The translations under genes and the position numbers were made by a program. A stretch of 64,000 nucleotides of DNA from positions 126,501-190,500 of the forward strand of contig JACEFZ010027760.1 of assembly GCA_014155875.1 (NCBI GenBank). The letters are read 5' to 3'. Shown in pieces: positions 11,125-23,984 of the stretch. The notes beneath the pieces are model-generated. The model worked only from the letters and a program-made list of their open reading frames with translations. It searched no databases and was not told where the DNA came from. The DNA is from Cepaea nemoralis. Its lineage: Eukaryota; Mollusca; Gastropoda; Stylommatophora; Helicidae. The first letter of the stretch is position 1, and each line of letters begins with the position of its first letter.

Positions 11125-12374
11125 CGGATTCTCTGTCTCGTCTTTGTCTCTTGGAGCTATGGTGCTAACTTAATACAGAACTGTCTTCGGGTCTCTGTGT
11201 ACACCCACTGTGTTTCAATGGGTAAAGTTAACTCTGTCATACTCTTTTATATCTTCCGGATTAATGGTAAGTTAATGATGTTACCTTCATAATGAATGAA
11301 CCTTTGATCAATGAATTGCTTATCATGGTCCTGCTATAACCGCCAAAGTTTCTTAATAGCATTAATGTTTATATCACGTTAATGTGAAGTTATGTGCTTT
11401 TGACAGCCATGTAATTATTAAATTGTTATGATGGAGAGCAATTATTATAGTTTTGATGATAAGAGCAGTAATTATTTCAGTTTGTTCATAAGGGAAATAA
11501 TTGTAATTAACGCAAGTCTATTTCACAGGGGGGTAATTACTTAAATTTATGAGTAAATGGGGTAATAATTATTGTCTTATTCGGAAACTTAAAGGTGGAG
11601 AATGTTGACAAGTCAGTGTTTAGGTTGTGGAAACCGGTTCGGTACACGAAATGGATAACTTGGGCTTTAATAAAATAGTGATATATACAACACACTATCA
11701 CACATTTCACTATTTGTATTACCACAGTAGTCTTAAATTATGAGGCTATCACAGCTTCTTGTTTGACTAAGACATCATATTGATTTACGATAAGCCATTA
11801 CCATCTCTGGACAACACTCACCTTCAGACTAATATCGGAAGTGTGGCTCGCTCGATCAGGGTTATTAATCTCAGCCAGGGGTGGACCCTAATATAAATTC
11901 TCTTATGAGGTCGAACGGTGTAGGGATAATAGTAGAATGGAATCATTTTGGTTAGGTCATTACTTCCTGCAAAAATCTGGCCATGGGCACCAGACAGGCG
12001 GTCATCTGAATGTTACACAGGGACATGGAACTTTATGGGAAAATGTGAGCCCTAAAAGTATAAATTTGTTTAAGAACAGAAATGTAGCTGATTCCGTCAC
12101 AGGATGATTAATCTGTCTTACAGTCGCTAACATGGCGGTTAGGTGTTGAACCGTTAAGACCTGTGGCGTGTTTATACTTGCAGCTACGGTTTGCAATCGC
12201 ATTTTCCTCATGTTGGACTGGTAGTACATGGTTCCGTCGCCCTGCTACTGAGTGAGTGCGTGGGCGACACTGTGAGCTGTGAAATTCGCGGGGAATGCTG
12301 TTATATCTGTCCTGTACAGTGACCTGAATGTTCGGAACAATGGCTACCGACTGTTGCTGAATTGACTGAGTTGC
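11125..12374. other. Unique-looking body of duplicated unit A
   Basis: AT-rich sequence repeated in unit B (15065-16280). I see no coding signature or transposon end in it; it is shared only because of the tandem duplication. Confidence 0.6.
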
Positions 12375-12545
12375 CTTTTCGGTTCACGAGTGCATTTTTC
12401 AGAAGACTCCCGGGGGTCGGCGCTGAAGCTGCTGAGTTCGTGCTTTATGCGACACTTTCAGCGGGTCGCTCTGCGGTAAAAGACCGAGCCATGTAGGAAA
12501 ACCCGGGTCAATGAGGTCTTTCTGGTAACTGCCGAGTCCAACGAC
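12375..12545 (+). repeat. SINE family B, 5'-truncated copy
   Basis: Matches the body of 4478-4714: ttcggttcacgagtgc, gggggtcggcgctgaagc, gtgctttatgcgac, ctctgcggtaaaagaccgag and aacccgggtcaatgaggtc. It sits only in duplication unit A. A second, weaker piece lies near 12715-12765. Confidence 0.7.
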
Positions 12546-12769
12546 GATGAACTGTGGTTTTCGTGGTTACATTTTGTATTGGCATTCTGGCGGCGGCATT
12601 ATGCGCAGTGTACCTGTGTGGGCTGTTGGATCGCCGAGACTCCTGTCTATTCCACTTTTCACATTGGACAGTGGGGAGCATTGTGTGTGATATTCACTGG
12701 CACAGGAACGGAGCATAATGGGGACGACCCGTTGCCGTGAAGTTGGAACCTCGACTAACTAACCCTATG

Positions 12770-13230
12770 GCTCCACTGTTGTTAAGTGAGAGAGTAATCA
12801 CTACGCTATGACTCTACTGTTGTTAAGTGAAAGCGTTATCAGTACGCTTTGATTTCACTGTTGTTAATTAAGTGAAAGCGTTATCAGTACACTATGGCTC
12901 CACTGCTATTAAGTGAGAGAGTTATCAATACACTAAGTTAAAACGTTGTAAACAAATAAGTATGTTATCAATACACTGTGATTCCACTGTTCAGTGAAAC
13001 CATTAACCTAAACGCTACGACTCCACTGTTCAGTGAAATAATTAACCTAAACGCTACGACTCCACTGTTAAGTGAAATCATTAACGTCAACTCTATGACT
13101 CTACTGTTGTTAAGTGAGAGAGTTAAAGGCTAACGCTATGATTTCATCGTTGTTAAGTGAGAGAGTTAAACGCTACATCTGTGACTCCACCGTTGTTAAG
13201 TGAAAGCGTTAACCGCTACACTATGACCTC
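12770..13230. repeat. ~45-bp minisatellite, unit A copy
   Basis: About ten degenerate units of the pattern actccactgttgttaagtga followed by gagagttatcagtacgctatg. The array recurs at 16745-17125 in unit B, so it predates the duplication. Confidence 0.88.
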
Positions 13231-14103
13231 ACTATTGGTAACCAAGAACATAGGTCGACTGATGCAATGTTTGGAGCATCAGTAATTAGAACCCTCCTCT
13301 GCCTTCTGTCCCCGACAACTCGCACACGTCTGGGAATACTACCCTCGATTCATCCTCTCTGTACACAACAAATCTTTGGAGATATAACCAGTTAAGCTTT
13401 GGAAGAATTGCCCAGGATGTAGACCAAACAGCCTGAAAGCCACTGGGTAATCTTATCGGGGTCTGCTTAGTTGTAACAGAGAACGTGTGAGGAACGTGTT
13501 GTCTGGCGTTTGTTGAGTTTTTTGATGTAGATGTTTATTTCTTGTGGTTCTTAGTGGGTCTGGTTTTCGCTCTGGTGTCTGGCAGTGCTACACACAGACA
13601 CGCACACAACTTTCAACAGATTACCACAAAAGCCGACGATGTAAACAATTAACTGAATTTGAAGTACACAAAGGAGGCGATAATCAAGTGTGTTGATGTT
13701 ACAACACTGGAATAAGTTGTAATCCAGCTCTGTGGGTCGTGTAATGTAGCTGGGTGGTAAATAGTCAGGTGAAGTCAGCAAGGTATGTAGAGGTGGACAA
13801 CTTGGACAGATTGCCAGATAGACAGGCAGGAGAACGGATAGAATGAAGGACAGATATGTGAACTAAATGATGGACGGATCGAAAAAAACATATTGATGGC
13901 AAGAAAGATTAATACCTAGATGTATGTAACTATAGACAGACATGCACACAGACGTATAGATAAATACATATATTGATAGATACATACATAAAAAGAAAGA
14001 AAGATGGAGAGATAAATAAGAAGGCATGCATGCAGACATGGGAGACAGACATATTGGCAGACAGAGAAAGTGATTAATAAACTGACTAATTGATGGGCAT
14101 GCT

Positions 14104-14381
<278 letters not shown>

Positions 14382-14451
14382 CAGATAGAAGACAGATAGA
14401 CAGATTACTAGATAGATAGACACACTAACCTAAAGACAGACAGAATGATTG

Positions 14452-14807
14452 ATATAAAACCAGAGGGAAGCAGAGGTGTTTCCAAGGCACCAGGGCCGGG
14501 TTACATGCTGGCCAAGATCTATTGACGCGTCCTCGTCTAGCGTCCTGGGCAACAGGTCCCTTCGGGGTCCTGGCTAAAGTCAGTAGGATCGCCGATTCCT
14601 CCGAAATCGGAGAGTGTCTGCCTGTACGGCGTGGAACCACCAGTCTGCACACCAATAAGCCAGACATGGGACAACGGATACTCACGCAAACCTCAGGTCC
14701 TGTATGACATCACATTGATGATGGACAACAGGATGCCTTCATCCGATATACAGGACTTCGCGTTGGAGCTCAAGCCAACGAACACAAGCAAGCAAGCATA
14801 TAAAAAC
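14452..14807. mobile_element. Unclassified ~337-bp insertion specific to unit B
   Basis: Unit A is continuous here, so the insert is dated after or around the duplication. It is bounded by atataaaac (14452-14460) and atataaaaac (14798-14807), a likely target-site duplication. It is GC-richer than its surroundings, contains gcctgtacggcgtggaacca and ends in (aagc)n on the right. I recognise no family. Confidence 0.6.
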
Positions 14808-15257
14808 AGACTGACTGACAGACAGAGACAAACATATTGGCAGACAGACAGAACACAGAAGACAGACAGGCAGACAGATATAGAAATTAGATGTGGGATT
14901 CTAGAAAAGGATGTCATGTTTGAAATAAAAAAGAGGGCAACGCGAAACATCCCAATAATGTGGCATCTTCTCTTCTTACTCCTCCGTTTCCGTTGTGCAT
15001 TAATTGACTTCCTGACAACACCGGATTCTCTGTCTCGTCTTTGTCTCTTGGAGCTATGGTGCTAACTTAATACAGAACTGTCTTCGGGTCTTTGTGTACA
15101 CCCACTGTGTTTCAATGGGTAAAGTTAACTCTGTCATACTCTTTTATATCTTCCGGATTAATGGTAAGTTAATGATGTAACTTTCTTAATGAATGAACCT
15201 TTGATCAATTGCTTATCATGGCCCTGCTATAACTGCCAAAGTTTCTTAATAGCAATC

Positions 15258-15267
15258 GTATTTATAT

Positions 15268-15321
<54 letters not shown>

Positions 15322-15570
15322 CCCGCGTTTCCATCCTGTTTCAGGATATTGCGGTCAACACCAGCATCTTTCAGCTGTATGTTGATTCCTAGGCTAGATT
15401 ACGCTCATCAGCACGCCACGACTTTCTGAGCGACCGGCTCCATACTCTCATAAGTCACTTTTGCGATTCGAACCACTGCTAATTCTCGTCGCGTCACGTG
15501 ACGAGAGTATTCGGAGTTAGCGGAGAAAGCTGCTAACCCCTCGGCCACGGAGCCGGTGTATTTATATCAT
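15258..15570 (-). repeat. SINE family F with poly(A) tail and 13-bp target-site duplication
   Basis: gtatttatatcat occurs at 15258-15270 and again at 15558-15570; unit A has a single, uninterrupted counterpart near 11360-11375. The element (15271-15557) shows a ~51-bp T run at the left, which is its poly(A) tail on the minus strand. The minus-strand head reads ggctccgtggccgaggggtt, with a B box ggttcgaatcg. The body has cgctcagaaagtcgtggcgt and a 3' end near atcctgaaacagg. Confidence 0.93.
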
Positions 15571-16289
15571 ATTAATGTGAAATTGCGTGCTTTTGAAAGC
15601 CATGTAATTATTAAATTGTTTTTATGGAGATCAATTATTATAGTTTGAATATAAGAGCAGTAATTATTTCAGTTTGTTCATAATGGAAATAATTGTAATT
15701 ATCGTAAGTCTAATTCACAGGGGGATAATTACTTAAATTTATGAGTAAGTGGGGTAATAATTATTATTTTATTCGGAAAGCTAAAGGTGGAGAATGTTGA
15801 CAAGTCAGTGGTTCGGTTGTGCAACAACTTGGGCTTTAATAAAATATTGAAATAAACAACACACTCTCACACATTTCACTATTTGTATTACCACAGTAGT
15901 CTTAAATTATGAGACTATCATAGCTTCTTGTTTGAATAAGACATCATATTGATTTACGCCATTACCATCCTTGAACAACACCCACCATCAAATTAATATC
16001 CTATATGTGGCTCACTCCATCAGGGTTATTAATCTGAGCCAGGATTGGAGCCTAATACAACTTCTCTTATGAGGTCGAACGGTGTAGGGATAATAGTAGA
16101 ATGGCATCATTTTGGGTAGGCCATTACTTCCTGCAGAATTCTGTCCAGGGCCATCAGACAGGCGGTCATCTGAAGATGAATTGGAACTTCATGAAGAAAT
16201 GTTAGCGCTAAAAGAATACATTTCTTTAACAACCGAAATGTAGCTGGTTCCGTCACAGGATTATTAATCTGTGACTGGGATGGACCTTA

Positions 16290-16744
16290 ATTATAACTTC
16301 TCTTGTGAGGTTGAATGGGGTAGGGGTAATGAACAAAACGACATGACTTTAAATAGGTTATGAGACATCCATGTGGAGTCGTCGTCAGCCTCAAAACAGC
16401 TGGGAGGAAAAGCTGGTGTTTCTATCAGTCGAATGGAAGGTGCACTGGGTGTACAATGTTCGCCTCCCTAATGGCGAGATGCTGCATGGATCGACACATA
16501 TAGCGATGGTCCAATTGATAGGTACCATAACAACACGTCTCGGAAACGGATGTGAGGGGTACCAGAGGAGAAAAATGCCTTCGAATCATGACCAGGGCGG
16601 ATGTTCCCACTTAGAGTGTCCAGGAGGTAACAGGGTCGAGCCTTGGGTGAAGGATGGACTTCATCTGACAATCGGAAGCTTTTAGTCGTGTTTATTCCAC
16701 ATCGGTTTTCTTATTACTAATTGTAATCGAGTGCGTGAATACTA
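16290..16744. other. Unit-B-specific sequence, not identified
   Basis: A 104-codon open stretch (16371-16685) lies here and has no counterpart in unit A. It resembles no family known to me and could be chance. Confidence 0.4.
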
Positions 16745-17125
16745 CCTAACTTCTCTGTAGTTAAGTCAGAGAGTTGTCACAACGCTATGACTTAACTGTT
16801 GTTAAGTTAAAATTATCACTATGCTATGATTCCACTGTTGTTAAGTGAAAGCGTTATCAGTATACTATGGCCCCCACTGTTGTTAAGTGAGAGAGTTATC
16901 ACAACGCTTAGTTAAAACGTTCTATAAAATAAGAATGTTATCATTACACTGTAACTCCATTGTTAAGTGAAATCATTAACCTCAGCGCTACGATTCTACT
17001 GTTGTTAAGTGAGAGAGTTAAACGCTAACTCTGTGACTTCACCGTTGTTAAGTGAGAGAGATAAACGCTAATCTTTGATTCCACCGTTATTAAGTGAAAG
17101 CGTTAACCGCTACACCATGACCCCA
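16745..17125. repeat. ~45-bp minisatellite, unit B copy
   Basis: About eight units of cactgttgttaagtgagaga with attatcac/agtacgctatga variants, matching 12770-13230. Confidence 0.86.
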
Positions 17126-17258
17126 CTGTTGGTAGCCAAGAACATAGGTCGTATGATACCATGTTTGGAGCATCAGTAATTAGAACCCTCCTCTGCTCTC
17201 TGTCCACGACAACTCGTACAAGTGTGGGAATTCTACCCTCGATTCATCCTCAAGTCTT

Positions 17259-17580
17259 ATCAATCCAGGGCTTCCTCTGTCGTCCTTTCTATTGTTCGTT
17301 CGCTATGATCTCAAGCGTAGTCCAAACACGTGCTTGTTCTTCTAGTGATCTGGACTGAATTGCGTGTGGATTAGCTTTTCCTTTTGCCAGCGTCCCTTGC
17401 CATCAATCGACCCCACTCCGATTTCAGAGGTATTTGTAATTCACGTCCCAAAGTCAAGGACGAGATGTCAACATGTTTGTCCATCTGACCTGTGTGGGGT
17501 TGAACCCGCTACCTGGGTATTAGCACGCCGGGTGTTTCAAAACGAGTGTTCTTATTTATTCGACCATGCTGACCTTCTCG
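17259..17580 (-). repeat. tRNA-derived SINE, family C
   Basis: The minus strand begins gtcagcatggtcgaataaat (A-box-like) and has gtagcgggttcaaccccac (a good B box). It continues with tctcgtccttgactttggga, attacaaatacctctgaaat and cgattgatggcaagggacgc, and then an acgcttgagatc tail. Relatives are at 46790-47125 (minus) and 60640-60890 (plus). Its head differs from families A, B and F. Confidence 0.8.
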
Positions 17581-18047
17581 TTTTCCTTGAATAACTCATT
17601 CCATGCGTCTGCATTTGTTTGTTTTCACAAAGCGCCAAAGAAACGTATGTTTCGTTCTCCATTCATCGGTGGTTACAAGTACATATTTTGTTGTAAATAC
17701 AGAGTAATGGGCCCTTTTGTGTGCGGGTTACTTTCTCCTGAAGGGAAATCGGTTTCCATTGATCGGACAACAGCTGGGTAGCTCTAACACGGGAGATGGT
17801 GCATACAATGTCTTACATAGCATGGGTGGGGCCAGTTGGGTAATCGATGGTCATTTGTGAGAGTACCTGGTTCACGGACAGGCTTGACGTCAGCTGGGCA
17901 ATACAGGTCTCTGAATGTTCAGATGCATGAAACTTGGCAAGCATGAAGAGATGTGTACAGTTGGGGAATATAGAACATGTGCACTTGACGGAACGTTGAA
18001 GTTTGGGCGGAGATGGTAGACTTGGCATTTCTGTAAATGAGATGGTA

Positions 18048-18172
18048 AATGGAACATGGCTAGTGGGAATTGTTTTATAACTGTTATGGCAAATGGAATA
18101 TGTCTAGTGGGAATAGTTCTCTAGCTGTGATAGTGAATGGAGCATGGCTAGTAGGAATAGTTTCCATCTCTA
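18048..18172. repeat. 44-bp minisatellite, about 3 copies
   Basis: Unit aatggaacatggctagtggg followed by aattgttttataactgttatggca, with substitutions between copies. Confidence 0.8.
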
Positions 18173-18179
18173 GGGTTTC

Positions 18180-19600
18180 TTTAATGTATCCTTTTACCAT
18201 CGTATTATTCGACCAATGCCTCCTCTTCCAACAACATTGCTTTCCTTTGCAGCTCTTTCTAAACAATTGTGATGTCAATTATGGGAACATTATTTCCGTG
18301 TGCGAGACATATTGAATTTATGAGCTGTTTTCTTGGAATTTCAGATCATGCAGAATGCCTGTATCTATTTTTTTTTCTGTCCCATGGTGTCATTAATCTA
18401 GTTACCAATAAAGGTCTTAGACAAATATATCTGAGCTACCGTATAACGGTAGACGGCACTACCAGATTGCATTTAGCTCCGAAAGTTGAGCAGTGCTCAC
18501 AAACCCCGACACACCACATTGTACCAATGACTTCGGGTGGAAAATGCAACTGGGGGGGGGGGGGGGGGGGGGGGGGGAGGGGGGGGGGCAGGTCTTATTC
18601 TGGAGCGAGTAAATGCAACCTAAAGACTAAATGTCATGGCAGGGTAGATCAGGCCATAAGCCTTGGTCAGCAACTAGTCTAGGATTGAAGCTCAGACAGG
18701 CGGACAGTTACAGCCTTGCTTTGCTGATCCGGCAGTTTTCGTGGCTGGTCTTTTTCGAGACGTATTGGTGTTACCTTTCCTCTGGATTAAATTAGACAGG
18801 TCGAAAGATCATGCTGCATGGGCAACACAAGGTTTCTGAATTCAGGTGTTGTGCTATGGAGAGGTTAAGATTATCGTGACCGATGTTTGAATGGTTACAC
18901 TGGTTTACACACATGTTGGTGCCTTAAATTTACAGCTGTTCTTGAGTAATTTTGTTTTGTTCATTCTATAAATGTAATCATGTTGTTCTGTTGTTGTTGT
19001 TTTTTTAAATTTTTTTTATCAGCTTTAGTTTATGAGAAGCTTGAGATGTTTTTAAAATGTTTTTTAAAATTTTTTGTAGACCTTCCTATTCCGCATGTGA
19101 CATATCGCAATTACTATACCTATCCCTCTCTTCCTCTCTCTCTCTCTCTCTTACTCTCTCTTACTCTCTCCTTTCTCATATACACCATACACCTGTATGT
19201 ATACTACTGTATGATAATTTTGTTGATGTGTGTAGATAGATATATGTATGTGCGCCACACAGATCAGTCCACCCAAGGACACACTAAGGACTCTCTTCGC
19301 ACACACATAAAGGAGCACATAAAATTAGTTTTGTTCGCATTAGCATCATACTTAAGTGCACACTTCATTGCTCTTTAATATTCGTCCAGTAGGGCCGACC
19401 CATTCACTGACACCCACTCATACATTGTACTACATCCACTCTGACGCCTCAGCTCTCACTCTCGGATAATTACCACATCTCCATTGCTTCCAGTCTCTCC
19501 CCTCACATCCCTGCCCCTCTTTTTTTCACGTACTACTTCCACTCATTTACCTGGGACTGTCACTGAACTATGACCACTCACTATCCTGGTATCCTCCCCT
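18180..19600. other. No firm feature; G-run and CT-rich stretch
   Basis: A run of mostly G (18552-18589) and a CT-rich patch (19120-19170) are the only notable features. An open stretch at 18980-19378 is low-complexity and matches nothing known to me. Confidence 0.45.
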
Positions 19601-19935
19601 ACCTCGGTCCCCATGACTCACAGACTCCCACGGCTATGTCTAAAAGAGGATAAAGAATACATTCGTGGTAGTAGTATAGCCTCGGACTCTGAGATAAGTA
19701 GCAACATTTTTGTTTCTTCATATATTCATTTTCTCTTCATTTCTATCATTTTTCCCCAACCTTTTTATTCTTCTCATCCCGTCCTTATGTCTTAATATAG
19801 TCACCGGAGGATCTTCTCCTGTACTATATGTTGTGTTTCGTGCTGATGAAGGCTAGTCGCCGCAACGTTCTGTGTGTGTCTTAATCCTGTTCTGTAAAGC
19901 TGCATTACTTTGTGTTATTGTATACTGTTTAGTTT
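19601..19935 (+). repeat. Penelope-like terminal repeat, partial
   Basis: It shares with 58040-58310 a T-rich left part, then atgaaggcta-c-ccgc-acg, then tgttctgtaaagctgcatta and tttgtgtt. The two loci are unrelated outside this segment, so it is a dispersed repeat. Penelope-like elements are known to carry hammerhead motifs in their terminal repeats, which fits the motif at 19841; the assignment is inference. Confidence 0.5.
19841..19870 (+). ncRNA. Hammerhead-ribozyme-like motif 1
   Basis: ctgatgaaggctagtcgccg followed by caacgtt. The CUGAUGA box, a GGC/GCC stem II and a downstream GCAAC in place of the usual GAAAC are all visible. The changed base would weaken or abolish cleavage if the alignment is right. 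Stems I and III are not clear. Confidence 0.4.
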
Positions 19936-20109
19936 TCGAGATAACTAAGAATGACCTTCTTAGTAGGGCAATTGTTATGTACAAGATTAGAGTTAGGTGC
20001 TGTCAATGGCACTTGACTGTAATCTGCATTCATAGTATATGTAATTACTGTGTATTTATTGCCTTCATATAAAACACCATAATATATTAAAACTTTATCA
20101 CAATCATTT

Positions 20110-20404
20110 TTCTAAATCTGTAGTCAACACACAAAAGGCTTATTTTCGAGGACTTCCTGGAATGTGATATGCCCGGACAGTCACACTAAAGGGTCCAAAA
20201 GTAATCTGCCATCATGTGGGCATCTCAAAGTCCCTGGCATCTCTCTTCCATTGTTTTTATATCTTGGTGAAATCTTTCACCCTGCTCCTCACTAAAGTCG
20301 AAAATATTCTCGGGAAAGAAATGTAAATGGTTATGGGGGTTAGTGCAATTTTATGCTTATGTTGCATCCAAGCTTACAAAATCTCGACAGCATGTTTTCA
20401 ACCA
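20110..20404 (-). pseudogene. Transposon-associated unknown protein, C-terminal segment
   Basis: The minus strand starts VVENMLSRFCKLGCNISIKLH, and a different frame continues DFSEEQGERFHQDIKTMEER and DAHMMADYFWTL. I recall very similar stretches in many uncharacterised, probably transposon-derived, invertebrate proteins, but I cannot name the family or its activity. It is the last part of the broken gene that runs 23078 to 22025 and 21665 to 21561; the mariner at 20405-21560 separates it from the preceding segment. Frameshifts and stops show it is dead. Confidence 0.7.
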
Positions 20405-21560
20405 CGAGGGGAAGTCAATAAGTAAGTCACAAATGGCTATAGAAAAATAACTAAATATGATAACAACTTGAAACCAGTTTATTTTTATACATGCATTGTC
20501 CCTTTATTTCTCAACATTATTTCCACCAACATTGATGCACTTATCCCATCGTTTTATCGTCCTCCCAAACCGGCTGCATAGAACCGTGTGCTATGTTTTC
20601 TAAACCATGCTTTCACTGTACATTCAACTTCGGCGTCATTTGCAAATTGTCAAACGCAAGGTAGGTTTTCGGTGGACCAAAAAGGTGGAAATCGCTAGGG
20701 GCTAAGTCGGGGCTGTAAGGTGGATGTTCCAGAACTTCCCACCTTAGTTGGTTAATTTTCTCATGCGTTAATCGAGTCGTGTGTGGTCTGGCATTGTCAC
20801 AAAGAAGCAACACTCCTCTAGTCAGCAGTCCTGGACGTTTTCTTTGAATTGCATTATGAAGCATCGATAGAACTTTACAGTGCGATTCAGAATTCATATT
20901 ATCACTTTCCTTCTTAAAATTGATTTAAAGCACTCCTTGACAATCCCAGAACAGAACAGGCCAAATCGATTTATTTTGTGTTCCTCCTTCAATTGCCTGG
21001 ATACCCACCGTGAGTATACTTTTTGAAATTTCAATCGATCATGCATTATGATGTATGCTGAACCATGTGAGCACCCTATTGCAGATGCTACAGAGTCTTT
21101 ACGTTACTCTCATGTCACCTCTAATCATCTCCTCCACCCGCTGCACGGATGCTTCTGTTGCAAACTCAACAGGACTACCAGATCTGATTTTATCAACAAT
21201 TTTAGAGAGTCCTTGAGAAAGTTTTTCTACAAAGCCATACACCGCTTTACTGGACAAAAATTTGTCAACATAAACAGGAAGCATTTCCTTATGAATGCCC
21301 TTTGCAGGCAGTCCTTTTGCCCACACGAAAAAAAAAAAACGTACTACAGCACTTTGCTCTTTGGTTGTACACTCCGTATTACAGTCGCCATTTTGCTTAT
21401 GCGCTGCGCATGCGCATGCACATGAGACACCTAGCGTGACCTGACGAACGGTAATATAAAGTTCAATGTTGCTGTCACCTAATGACACCTGTAGAAAACA
21501 CTAACTACATTTACCTGCCATCCCACAGTACTGTGTGACTTACGTATTGACTCGCCCTCG
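20405..21560 (-). mobile_element. Mariner-family transposon, internally deleted
   Basis: Inverted ends: cgaggggaagtcaataagta at the left, and cgagggcgagtcaatacgta read from the right end on the minus strand. On the minus strand the N-terminal helix-turn-helix part (about 21488-21100, with SKIVDKIRSGSPVEFATEAS and VQRVEEMIRGDMRVT) is followed by the linker (RLKFQKVYSRWVSRQLKEEH). The end of the catalytic domain (LLCDNARPHTTRL, EVLEHPPYSPDLAPSDFHLF) comes last. The segment with the first catalytic Asp is deleted, and there are frameshifts. Inserted into the broken gene at 20110-23078. Length 1156 bp against about 1.3 kb for complete elements. Confidence 0.88.
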
Positions 21561-21665
21561 TAATTCTGAATAATTGTTTGCTTCCAAGCTACCCAGAAAG
21601 TTTTGCATAACTAAAAAACATGATGACCACTTTGTGGACTCTGTTATGTTCATTGAATCAATAAC
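21561..21665 (-). pseudogene. Transposon-associated unknown protein, middle segment
   Basis: The minus strand reads NITESTKWSSCFLVMQNFLG then SLEANNYSEL, after which the mariner interrupts it; the next part resumes as VVENML at 20404. It lies between two insertions (LINE to the right, mariner to the left) but is contiguous in protein order with both neighbours. Confidence 0.68.
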
Positions 21666-22015
21666 ATTTGGATCGGTTCGTCAATCATCAATAAAGTGCC
21701 GTCTCCACAATGAAGGTTGGATGCAATGGATCTCCAACACTGTTTGTCTCTCAGTCTAACTGTACATTGTGTCAGGCTGATGCTCATCCAGCTCTTGATG
21801 TTATCTTCCCACTTGTATCGTTGTATACCTCTTGCTCGCTTGCCCTCAACATTGCCATCCAGTATGGTTTTTATAAGAGTGTTATGTCTTGTAACGCGGC
21901 CGAAATATTTCTCTTGCCCTATTTTAAGTTTTTTTTTTCATCAACTTTCTTTTCATTGCCAGTTTTTCTAGAACCTCTGTATTTGATTTTTTTTTTTTTT
22001 TTGGATTTGTTTTTA
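21666..22015 (-). pseudogene. LINE reverse transcriptase C-terminus with CAAT-type tail
   Basis: Closely similar to 25236-25625 and 35338-35640: accgtctccacaatgaaggt-like start, ctcttgatgttatctt, tggtttttataagagtgtta and aacgcggccgaaatatttct. On the minus strand it gives a degraded version of the LINE C-terminal block seen best at 35340-35609. The 3' tail is the tcaatcatcaat stretch. It is inserted in the broken gene. Confidence 0.78.
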
Positions 22016-22024
22016 ATCGTTCAT

Positions 22025-22302
22025 TAACTTTGTAATTTGTGGTCCATCAAATATTCCAGCTTTAAGTTTGTCTATGCTCAATTCCGAAAACGGTTTACAT
22101 AAATAATTAAAGCAGGTACCAACTGTGCCATAACAAATTGCTTCATCAAGTCAAGCTGGATATGTTAGAGTGGCAGTGAAACTTTTTTTTTTTTTTAATC
22201 AATGAGAGGTTTGTTGAAAATATTTTCTTCTCAAACTTTAAATTCATCCCTCAACGGCCACTGTTTCTTTGTCCAGTTCGTATCTTTTACCTTGGTATCC
22301 CA
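22025..22302 (-). pseudogene. Transposon-associated unknown protein, segment after the microsatellite
   Basis: The minus strand reads [24 protein letters not shown], and then, after a stop and an A run, CFNYLCKPFSELSIDKLKAG and IFDGPQITKL. These continue the protein whose preceding part ends GQQCGFTK at about 22440. Between the two lies the CA/TA microsatellite, which keeps the frame open (Cys-Val and Tyr-Ile repeats). Confidence 0.72.
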
Positions 22303-23078
<776 letters not shown>

Positions 23079-23264
23079 TGTTATTTGATTATTTTCCCCC
23101 CATTAATTTTCATTAATATTGACACCACAGAAATAATAGTCATCATACAGCAAAGTTGTAAGGGAGTAGATAGCAAGTTTGTTTTTTTTTTTCCGGAGCC
23201 TTTTATATGTGTATGCAAAAGCCACTTCATACAATGCCTAAGTTTCAACAAGATTAATATCCTC

Positions 23265-23660
23265 ACAATTCAACAAGCCAGTTTACAATGCCCAAATTTC
23301 AGAAGGGTAGTTTAGAATGCTACGTGTACACAAGCCAGTTTATAATACCTACATATACAAAGCCAATTTGGAATCCCCAAGTTTAAAGTCCAGTTTACAA
23401 TGCCCAAGTTTAAACAAGCCAGTTTACAAAGCCAAAGTATGAAAAACCTAGATTATTATTTCTATTTATATAAAAGCCAGTTTAACACATCGGAGTATTT
23501 AGGCAGATAGTTTATAATATCTAAGTATTATGAAAAACCAATTTAGATTATCTAAGTATGCACCCGCCAGCTTACAATGCACAGGCATACAAAAGACAGC
23601 TTATAATGTCCAAGAATACAAAAGCCAGCTTATAATGCCAAAATATACACCAACAATTTA
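23265..23660. repeat. Degenerate ~30-bp tandem repeat
   Basis: Units of the type acaagccagtttacaatgcc plus caagtttaaa, much diverged. This is probably an older part of the array that becomes regular at 23985-24500. Confidence 0.75.
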
Positions 23661-23978
23661 CAATTGCAGCCACGGTGGCGTAGTGGCTAGACACTCGCCT
23701 GCCTGACTGATGGTCGTGGATTCGAATCCGAATCGGGACAGATGATTAAAACTGACGTGGGTTGCCATATCGATGCAACCTGGGTACTAGGGGATGTCTT
23801 GGACAGTAAAGACGGCCGGTGCGACACTGACCTCATCACACACTAGGTGTCCACTGGTTTATACAAATATGGGTCATGCTTCATTTGCCCAGTGCCTATT
23901 AGAGCGTGTACAAGTGGCCTTTGGTCATTCTCTTTTACAGTATTTAATAATCACGCATCCAACGTGTCATTTACAATG
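23656..23978 (+). repeat. tRNA-derived SINE, family D
   Basis: The head gccacggtggcgtagtggct (A box) and gtcgtggattcgaatccgaa (perfect B box) is strongly tRNA-like but has no pairing acceptor stem, so it is a SINE head and not a tRNA gene. It is inserted in the ~30-bp repeat array, with atttacaat on both sides as a possible duplication (the array itself contains that string). A truncated relative is at 40400-40490. Confidence 0.78.
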
Positions 23979-23984
23979 CCGAGG

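Larger units (their letters stand above)
10077..13350. repeat. Tandem segmental duplication, unit A (3.3 kb)
   Basis: The unit starts at atcctctctgtaaacaacat and ends at gaccctcgatt-like sequence before the next catcctctctgt. It matches 13351-17251 nearly throughout: the 10100-10450 and 13380-13730 blocks, the CAGA tract, aaccctcctctgccttctgtc at the end, and others. Between 12110 and 12770 the two units do not align. No genes were found. Confidence 0.9.

Noticed and set aside
16371..16685. 104-codon open stretch in duplication unit B
   Set aside because: Absent from unit A and unlike any family known to me; left as unidentified.
23665..23745. Functional tRNA gene
   Set aside because: Good A and B boxes but no pairing acceptor stem; it is the head of a SINE.
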